A DNA stretch of 64,000 nucleotides, taken from assembly GCF_000739735.1 (NCBI RefSeq), contig NZ_BBJF01000005.1:558001-622000 (forward strand), written 5' to 3'. The DNA comes from Paraburkholderia ginsengisoli NBRC 100965. GTDB taxonomy: Bacteria > Pseudomonadota > Gammaproteobacteria > Burkholderiales > Burkholderiaceae. The translations under genes and the position numbers were made by a program. This document shows, in pieces, positions 57,271-64,000 of this stretch (the stretch's first letter is position 1; every line of letters begins with the position of its first letter). The notes below the pieces were generated by a model. The model was not told the DNA's origin. It saw only the letters and a list, made by a program, of their open reading frames with translations, and made no database searches.

Positions 57271-58022
57271 ACGCGAAAGGCGGGGCAGCCGTTGCGAAGA
57301 AAAACGCGGCTGACGATGCGGACATCGACGCGCGCATCTATCAGTCGATCTTCGACGGCGTGCTGAATCATCGTCTGACGCCGGGCACCAAGCTGCCGGA
57401 GCCCGAGTTGTGCCAACTGTTCGGCGTGGGCCGCGCGGTCGTGCGGCGCGTGCTGGAGAAGCTCGCTTACGATGGCATCGTCGTGTTGCGGCCGAACAAG
57501 GGCGCGGTGATCGCCGAGCCCACGCCCGAGGAGACCCGCGAGATATTCGAAGCGCGCCGCTTGGTCGAACGGATGCTGGTCGAGCTGGCCGTGCAGCGCG
57601 CGAGCGCGACGGACATCGAGGCGTTGCGCCGGCAACTCGCGAGCGAGCACGACGCGATGCACCGCTTCGATCAGCCTTCGTGGGCGACGCTCGCGAGCGG
57701 CTTTCATATGCGCATCGCCGCGCTGGCCGGCAATTCGATTCTGCAAAGCTATCTGAAGGAACTGGTGTCGCGCTGCTCGCTGATCGTCGGCGTGTATGAA
57801 CCGCCGGGGCATGCGCCGTGCGAACACGCGGAGCATGCGGCGATCGTCGACTGCATCGAGGCGCGCGATGCGGCGGGCGCGATGGCCCATATGGAAGCGC
57901 ATCTGCGCGATCTCGAAGAGCGCATTGAGACGTCGCGGATGCGCGGCGAGAAGAGCCTCGGCCAGTTGCTCGGCATCATTGGACAAGCGACCACACAACG
58001 GGCGGCCCGACATGGAAATTGA
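57267..58022 (+). CDS. GntR-family (FadR/FCD type) transcriptional regulator
   Basis: 251 residues from ATG 57267, overlapping the deacetylase stop by 4 bases. Winged helix at about 22-90 (IYQSIFDGVLNHRLTPGTKLPEPELCQLFGVGRAVVRRVLEKLAYDGIV), then an FCD ligand domain (about 95-235) with the usual EARRLVERMLVELA and metal-binding histidines (FHMRIAALAGN, EHAAIVDCIEARDAAGA). It probably represses this operon and the divergent ABC operon until a ligand binds. Overlaps the flavin reductase gene by 11 bases. Confidence 0.91.
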   Translation: MNAKGGAAVAKKNAADDADIDARIYQSIFDGVLNHRLTPGTKLPEPELCQLFGVGRAVVRRVLEKLAYDGIVVLRPNKGAVIAEPTPEETREIFEARRLVERMLVELAVQRASATDIEALRRQLASEHDAMHRFDQPSWATLASGFHMRIAALAGNSILQSYLKELVSRCSLIVGVYEPPGHAPCEHAEHAAIVDCIEARDAAGAMAHMEAHLRDLEERIETSRMRGEKSLGQLLGIIGQATTQRAARHGN

Positions 58023-58602
58023 TTTCGCAGCGATCACCGAGTACCAGCGCTACAAGTTGATGGCGAGCCTGATCGTGCCGCGTCCGATCGCGCTCGTCAC
58101 GACGCTCGGCGCCGACGGCACGATCAACGCGGCGCCGTTCTCGATGTTCAACATGCTTGGCGAAGAGCCGCCTATCGTGATGATCAGCGTCAACCGTGTG
58201 GCGGACGGCACGCTGAAAGATACGGCGGTCAACATCGTGCGGACCGGCGAGTTCGTCGTGCATCTCGCCGACGAGGCGATTGCCGGGAAAATGCATCGCT
58301 GCGGCGAGAGGCTGCCGCCTCATGTGAGCGAACTCGCCGAGGTCGGTTTGACGCCGGTGCCGAGTTCGCACGTCGCGCCGCCGCGCATTGCGGAAGCGCC
58401 GGTCGCGTTCGAGTGCACGATCTGGGAGACGCTGGAGACGAGCAGCCGGCAGATCTTTATCGGTCGCGTGCACCGGTTGCATGCGCGCGACGAGTTGATC
58501 GACACCGAGACATGGCGCGTGCGTTTGCAGCACTACTTTCCGGTCGGGCGCTTCGGCGCGAGCGATTATGTGACGACGCGCGATCGGTTCACGTTGGGGT
58601 GA
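58012..58602 (+). CDS. Flavin reductase-like (FMN-binding) protein
   Basis: 196 residues from ATG 58012, overlapping the GntR gene by 11 bases. The pattern LIVPRPIALVTTLGADGTINAAPFSMFNMLGEEPPIVMIS (about 18-57) is the family FMN-binding fold, followed by TAVNIVRTGEFVVHLAD and AFECTIWETLETSSRQIFIGRVHRLHA. Such proteins reduce FMN for a partner oxygenase or act as split-barrel oxidoreductases. A catabolic role in this operon is likely; whether it serves the LLM enzyme 9 kb away is a guess. Confidence 0.87.
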   Translation: MEIDFAAITEYQRYKLMASLIVPRPIALVTTLGADGTINAAPFSMFNMLGEEPPIVMISVNRVADGTLKDTAVNIVRTGEFVVHLADEAIAGKMHRCGERLPPHVSELAEVGLTPVPSSHVAPPRIAEAPVAFECTIWETLETSSRQIFIGRVHRLHARDELIDTETWRVRLQHYFPVGRFGASDYVTTRDRFTLG

Positions 58603-58619
58603 CGTGGGTTGAGCCGCGC

Positions 58620-60206
58620 TCATGCAGCGAGCGCGCGCCCATCGCTGCGCGGATCATGCGCGCCCGAGGCCGAACCATCCGCCTCGATGCGAATCACGCC
58701 CGGATGACCCGCTAACGGACTTTGCGCCGCAATCGCGCTCACTTCGTGGCCGCGTGCGGCGAGTGCCGCGAACACGTCGGCGCCCGCGTCTTCTTCGAGC
58801 TTCAACGCGTCGCGCGTGTCGGAGAAAGTCTTGCCAAGCAGAAAGCGCGGGCGGGCGAGAGCGGTGAACGGGTCCATCCGGTAGTCGATCAGCCGCGTGA
58901 GAATCGCGGCGAGCGTCTGCGGCTGTCCGTCGGCGCCTTGCGTGCCGAACAGCAACTGCGGACGGCCGTCTCGCAGATACATGCCGGGATTGAGCGTATG
59001 GAAAGGGCGCTTGCCCGGCTGCACGACATTGTGATGCGCGGGATGCGTGCTGAACGACGCGCCGCGGTTGTGCCACAGAATGCCGGTGTCGCCCGCGACC
59101 ACGCCGCTGCCCCAATCGAAGTAGACCGTTTGCAGCACGCTGACGCTGCGGCCTTCGCTATCCGTTGCGCCGATGAACACCGTGTCGCCCGGACGGAACA
59201 CGTGCGGCCATGCGCGCGCCCGTTGCATGTCGATCGAGCGAGCGTGCGCGTCGAGCGTCGCGGACGAGAGCATCGGTTCGACCGGCACGTCGTTGAACTC
59301 GGGATCGCAGACGTAGCGGTCGCGATCCACGAACGCGCATTTCACCGCTTCCACCAGCAGGTGATAGTAGTCGGCGCTGCCTTCGCGAATCGCGCCGACG
59401 TCGAAGCGATTCAGCGTGCCCATGATTTGCAGCGTCGTCACGCCTTGCGTGGGCGGGCGCAGACTCACCAGTTCGCCGCTCCGATACGCGACTCGCAACG
59501 GCGCTTCGTCGCGTGCGCGGGTTCTCGCCAGGTCGCTGACGGTGAGCGGCGAGCCGGCCTGCTGCAAACCGCGCGCGATTCGCTCCGCCAGTTCGCCTTC
59601 GTAAAACTCGCGTGCGCCGAAACGTGCAATCCGTTCGAGGCTTTTCGCCAGCGCCGGTTGCGTGAATTGCTCATCGACGGCGGGAATTTTGCCGTGCGGC
59701 GCGAAGGTCGCGGCGAAGCCCGGTAATGCGTTCAGTTCGTCGGCACGCAGGCTTTGCCAGAAGTGCTGCGAGGGCGTAACCGGAAAGCCGTTGTTCGCAT
59801 AGCCGAGCGCGCGTTCGAACAGCGACGACCACAGCTGCGTGCCGCCCCATACGCTCCTGCTGATCTCGTAGGCCTGATGCCAGGTATCGACAGTTGCGGC
59901 GGTCGTGAGTGCGGATGCCGCGCCGCGTACCGGAATCGAAGCGCTGAACGCGGGCAGTTGCGCCGCGGCCTGGCCGATGCCCGATAGCGTGCGCAAAGTC
60001 CCCGCGCGATCTCCGATCACCCAGAAGGCGTCGCCGCCGAGTCCCGTGAAATGCGGATAGGTCACGCACAGCGCCGCGCCGATCGCGATGGCCGCTTCGA
60101 TCGCATTGCCGCCCGCACGCAATACATCGCGGCCAGCCTCGCTCGCCAGCGCATGAGGGCTGGTGACCATGCCACCGGTCGAAGTGGCGAGTCGTGTGTC
60201 GTGCAT
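58620..60206 (-). CDS. Gamma-glutamyltransferase-family protein
   Basis: 528 residues, the size of GGT and cephalosporin acylase-type Ntn hydrolases. No signal peptide, so probably cytoplasmic, unlike classical periplasmic GGT. N-terminal GGMVTSPHALASEAGRDVLRAGGNAIEAAIA and VTYPHFTGLGGDAFWV are family marks. The autoprocessing threonine is kept in GDTVFIGATDSEGRSVSV, with TTH of GGT changed to TVF as in the YwrD-like branch; GSGVVAGDTGILWHNRG and KRPFHTLNPGM follow. It hydrolyses or transfers gamma-glutamyl or related acyl amides. It converges with the flavin reductase gene, 17 bases away. Confidence 0.9.
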   Translation of the reverse strand: MHDTRLATSTGGMVTSPHALASEAGRDVLRAGGNAIEAAIAIGAALCVTYPHFTGLGGDAFWVIGDRAGTLRTLSGIGQAAAQLPAFSASIPVRGAASALTTAATVDTWHQAYEISRSVWGGTQLWSSLFERALGYANNGFPVTPSQHFWQSLRADELNALPGFAATFAPHGKIPAVDEQFTQPALAKSLERIARFGAREFYEGELAERIARGLQQAGSPLTVSDLARTRARDEAPLRVAYRSGELVSLRPPTQGVTTLQIMGTLNRFDVGAIREGSADYYHLLVEAVKCAFVDRDRYVCDPEFNDVPVEPMLSSATLDAHARSIDMQRARAWPHVFRPGDTVFIGATDSEGRSVSVLQTVYFDWGSGVVAGDTGILWHNRGASFSTHPAHHNVVQPGKRPFHTLNPGMYLRDGRPQLLFGTQGADGQPQTLAAILTRLIDYRMDPFTALARPRFLLGKTFSDTRDALKLEEDAGADVFAALAARGHEVSAIAAQSPLAGHPGVIRIEADGSASGAHDPRSDGRALAA

Positions 60207-60280
60207 TCCTGCTCCGTGGCGGGGGACGAGTCGCGTGTGAGCGCGTCGGAGTCAGGAGTATAAATTCGCGCGCTGTGCGG

Positions 60281-60301
60281 AAAAAAATCAGCGTGGCGCT
60301 G
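60281..60301 (-). terminator. Intrinsic terminator after the mreB paralogue
   Basis: On the minus strand CAGCG-CCA-CGCTG is followed by ATTTTTTT (plus-strand A-run 60281-60287, stem 60289-60301). It lies about 75 bases after the mreB stop and 75 bases before the gamma-glutamyltransferase start, so it separates the two units. Confidence 0.6.
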
Positions 60302-60375
60302 CAACGGGCCAGTGGGCACGCGGACAGACGGCACGCAATCACCGCGCCGTCCGCGCCACCATTCACCGCATGCAC

Positions 60376-61740
<1,365 letters not shown>

Positions 61741-61911
61741 CTAGGAGCGGTCGCGGCTGCGCACCCGGGTGGCGCCGGTAATCACGGCCACGCCGAGCAG
61801 AATGACCGCGACGATTTCGATCGTGTGTTGAGCGACGTGCAGGGTCACCAGCCCCCAACATACGCCGGCAATCAGAATGATCCAGCCGGCCAGATAAATG
61901 AGCAGGGTCAT
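61741..61911 (-). CDS. Small two-helix membrane protein
   Basis: 56 residues from ATG 61911, with AGGAG 7 bases upstream. Two hydrophobic segments (about 3-20, LLIYLAGWIILIAGVCWGLV, and 28-46, IEIVAVILLGVAVITGA) then a basic tail RVRSRDRS. The good ribosome binding site and two clean helices argue for a real gene. Unknown family. It lies upstream of mreB on the same strand with a 320-base gap. Confidence 0.7.
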   Translation of the reverse strand: MTLLIYLAGWIILIAGVCWGLVTLHVAQHTIEIVAVILLGVAVITGATRVRSRDRS

Positions 61912-62167
61912 CGTTATTCTCCTCGTTCGATTTGACGGACGGCCCCGGCTGCTTCTCGCGACGCTTGTGACTCTGCTGAAAAGCGCGACCGGATGCCCCG
62001 ATTCATCCGTTGATCGCGTGGCTTCGATAGCGGCTGTTGGGCCGTCAGCGGCCACCGATCTGCGGGTCTATCGAGTAGCAGATTCCGCGCCCGGTGTGCC
62101 CCTGCTCCTTGCGCCTGGTTGTCGGCGAGCCGCGCGCGTGTGCCCAGGTCAGACTCGGCGCCGGACT

Positions 62168-63034
62168 TCATCGCTCCGAAGCCGGGCCGAGCCTCGCCGC
62201 GATATTCCGGCAAGCCGCCAGCAACGGCTCGATATAGCAGGCTCGCGCATCGCGCTGCAAGCGGAAGGTCGGCATGCTGATGCTCACGCAGCCGACCGCG
62301 CGCCCGTCCGCACCGCGAATGGCCGCGCCGTAGCAGGAGATCGCGATTTCGTTCTCTTCGCGGTCCTCGGCATAGCCGCGTTGTTCGGTGACGACCAGTT
62401 CGTGGCGGACTGCGTCGAGCGTGGTGAGCGTGTGCTCGGTGAAGCGTTGCAGCGGGGCGTCCTTGAGCAGCGCTTCGCGTTCGGTCACGCCGAGCGTCGC
62501 GAGATAGGCCTTGCCCACCGAACTCGACGTGAGCGACACCCGCGTGCCGATGCGCGACGCCATGCGCACCGCGTGCGGGCTTTCGAGCTTTTCGATGTAC
62601 ACCATCTCGCCCTGGCTCGGCACGGCCAGATGAATCGTCTCGGAGGTCACGTCGCGCAGTTCCATCAACGCGTCGACGGCCGCGAGTCGCAAGTCCGAGC
62701 GTTCCCAGCTACGGCTCGCCAGATTGACGAGACGCGGACCGAGCCCGAACGTGTTGCCGCTTCCCGTGGCGACGATCAGCCCTTCGGCCTGCAACGCCGC
62801 GACGATGCGGTGAACGGTCGGACGCGGATAGCCGCTCGCCGCGCTGAGTTTCGCGACATTCGGCGGGGTTTGCGCATCGGCGACCAACTGCAGGACGGCA
62901 ATGAACTTGGAGAACGCGGCGGCGCCGGCAACGGTCTTGGCATCGGCGGCGCCGGCCGCGTTGGTCGCATTGGAGGCGACGGTTTCGCCGGTCTGGTTGG
63001 CGACGGAGGAAGGCTTGGAATCGGAGTTGGACAT
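62168..63034 (-). CDS. IclR-family transcriptional regulator
   Basis: 288 residues from ATG 63034. An Ala-rich N-terminal leader (about 1-40), winged helix (about 45-105: FSKFIAVLQLVADAQTPPNVAKLSAASGYPRPTVHRIVAALQAEGLI), then the IclR effector domain (VDALMELRDVTSETIHLAVPSQGEMVYIEKLES and SISMPTFRL near the C-terminus). It lies 99 bases after the SDR gene on the same strand and probably controls the MFS-SDR catabolic unit. The ribosome binding site is weak. Confidence 0.91.
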   Translation of the reverse strand: MSNSDSKPSSVANQTGETVASNATNAAGAADAKTVAGAAAFSKFIAVLQLVADAQTPPNVAKLSAASGYPRPTVHRIVAALQAEGLIVATGSGNTFGLGPRLVNLASRSWERSDLRLAAVDALMELRDVTSETIHLAVPSQGEMVYIEKLESPHAVRMASRIGTRVSLTSSSVGKAYLATLGVTEREALLKDAPLQRFTEHTLTTLDAVRHELVVTEQRGYAEDREENEIAISCYGAAIRGADGRAVGCVSISMPTFRLQRDARACYIEPLLAACRNIAARLGPASER

Positions 63035-63133
63035 CAGGCAAGGGTAGGGCACGGTTAAGCAATTATGCCGTTATTTTCCGGCCTGGATGTCGTCGATTCC
63101 GAGTCGGCTCGTCACGCGACGACCGCTCGTTCC

Positions 63134-63862
63134 TCAGGCGACCAGATAGCCGCCGTCCACCGGCACGACCGCGCCCGTCATGAACGACGCGGCCGGCGAG
63201 CACAAAAACGCGGCGACCTGCGCAACTTCGTCAGGCGTTCCCCAGCGATGCATCGGCGTGCGATCCAGAATCGCCTGCGAGCGGCCGTCGTCGTCCTGCA
63301 ACGCCTGAGTCAGCGGCGTTGCAATCCAGCCTGGCGCGATCGCGTTCACGCGAATGCCGTCGTCCGCATACGCGAGCGCGAGCGACTTGGTCAGTTGCGC
63401 GACCGCGCCCTTGCTCGCGCTGTACGCGGGCACCAGCCCGCCGCCGAAGAAACTCAGCATCGACGCCGTATTCACGATGCAGCCCGACGACGCTTTCAGC
63501 AACTCGCGCGCGGCCGAGCACACGCGCATCGTGCCGTTCAGGTTGATGTCCATCACCCGTTCGAACACTTCGATGCGATGCTCCTCGACGCGGCTGATCA
63601 CACCCGCGCAATTCACGACGATGTCGAGCCGCTCGAACGCCTGCATCGCGGCGCCGACGTCGTCGCTCGAACGCACGTCGAGCGTGACGCGGCGAATGCC
63701 GGGCGCGAGCGTATCCGGCGCACCTTCGGGCAGCGGCAAACCCGCCGCGACCGTCGTCGCGCCGAGCTTCGCGAGCCCGTTCGCGATCGCGGCGCCGATG
63801 CCGGACAGACCGCCGGTGACGAATGCGACCTTGCCTTCGAGTAGATTGTTCTGGAATGTCAT
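63134..63862 (-). CDS. Short-chain dehydrogenase/reductase
   Basis: 242 residues. NAD(P) motif TGGLSGIG near 16-23, NCAGVIS at 84-90, catalytic S134, Y147 and K151 (NTASM, YSASK), and PGWIATPLTQALQ. Classical SDR with a C-terminal VPVDGGYLVA. Typical partners are sugar acids or hydroxy acids. It starts 19 bases after the MFS gene (63882), so the two form an operon, followed by the IclR gene. Confidence 0.92.
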   Translation of the reverse strand: MTFQNNLLEGKVAFVTGGLSGIGAAIANGLAKLGATTVAAGLPLPEGAPDTLAPGIRRVTLDVRSSDDVGAAMQAFERLDIVVNCAGVISRVEEHRIEVFERVMDINLNGTMRVCSAARELLKASSGCIVNTASMLSFFGGGLVPAYSASKGAVAQLTKSLALAYADDGIRVNAIAPGWIATPLTQALQDDDGRSQAILDRTPMHRWGTPDEVAQVAAFLCSPAASFMTGAVVPVDGGYLVA

Positions 63863-63881
63863 GGGAGTCAGCAGCGAGTGC

Positions 63882-64000
63882 TCAGGTTGGTTGTGTCTTG
63901 ATGGCGTCCGGCAGCGGCGCGGGCGCCACTTCCTTCACGACGAACAGGTAGACGAACGCGGCGGCGAAGGCGACGCCCGCGCTGATCAGCAACGCGTTGA
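63882..64000 (-). CDS. MFS transporter, C-terminal end (truncated by window edge)
   Basis: The frame enters from the right edge and ends at the stop 63882-63884. The 38 visible residues begin with a hydrophobic helix (NALLISAGVAFAAAFVYLFV) and end in a soluble tail (VKEVAPAPLPDAIKTQPT), the look of the last helix and tail of an MFS symporter. Together with SDR and IclR it is probably a sugar-acid uptake and oxidation unit. The identification is tentative because so little is visible. Confidence 0.55.
   Translation of the reverse strand, partial: NALLISAGVAFAAAFVYLFVVKEVAPAPLPDAIKTQPT

Noticed and set aside
58620..60206. Loss of the catalytic threonine in the gamma-glutamyltransferase-family protein
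   Set aside because: The TTH of classical enzymes is TVF here, but the first, catalytic threonine is kept and this variant is typical of a known branch.

Overview
The window is GC-rich, densely coded DNA from a betaproteobacterium of the Burkholderia/Paraburkholderia type. The evidence is GC-biased codon use, a MreB very close to the Burkholderia form, and families typical of that group: DUF2934, a PRC-barrel protein, an AI-2E exporter with a C-terminal extension, and many PAS histidine kinases. I see no rRNA, tRNA, CRISPR array, transposase or phage gene. Genus and replicon are inferences.

Layout. 1-6.3 kb: the start of a cysteine hydrolase, an amide/branched-chain amino acid type binding protein, then a FixL/FixJ-like set (PAS-GAF-PAS kinase, single-domain receiver, LuxR-type regulator) and a second membrane kinase. 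A 14-base motif, TCGATACCAAAGTA, is repeated upstream of two of these units. 6.3-14 kb: a secreted beta-propeller protein, ZapE, a three-PAS hybrid kinase coupled to an RsbQ-like alpha/beta hydrolase, and a YihY/BrkB membrane protein. 14.2-17 kb: a DNA repair pair (metallo-beta-lactamase exonuclease plus ATP-dependent ligase). 17.4-35 kb: receivers, a hybrid kinase, glycogen debranching enzyme, AI-2E exporter, Rieske-FAD reductase, HSL-type esterase, class I aldolase, YjbQ, thioredoxin-like protein, a sugar-efflux-like MFS protein and small envelope proteins.

35.4-42.5 kb carries a carbohydrate set: 6-phosphogluconate dehydrogenase, a HAD hydrolase, then phosphoketolase and acetate kinase as a tight operon. 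Together these could take 6-phosphogluconate through pentose phosphate to acetyl phosphate, acetate and ATP. 42.6-47.8 kb holds an MFS exporter, a thioesterase, a cupin-XRE regulator with a GNAT enzyme behind a striking inverted repeat, a lipocalin, YceH and a lone SLATT two-helix membrane protein. 47.9-51.4 kb is an organosulfur-type group: a luciferase-like monooxygenase, a divergent sulfonate-type binding protein and an acyl-CoA-dehydrogenase-like (SfnB/DszC type) gene with a one-base frameshift. 51.6-60.2 kb is a Pot-type ABC transporter operon followed by a polysaccharide-deacetylase-like enzyme, a GntR regulator, a flavin reductase-like protein and a gamma-glutamyltransferase-family enzyme. 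60.4-64 kb has a MreB paralogue without mreC/mreD, a small membrane protein, and an IclR-SDR-MFS set cut by the window edge.

The most interesting system is the hydrolase-PAS kinase pair at 9.66-12.8 kb. It has the architecture of the Bacillus RsbQ/RsbP energy-stress sensor, but the output is a hybrid histidine kinase. The repeated FixJ-type motif, the MreB paralogue, the orphan SLATT protein and the operator-like repeat over the XRE start codon come next.
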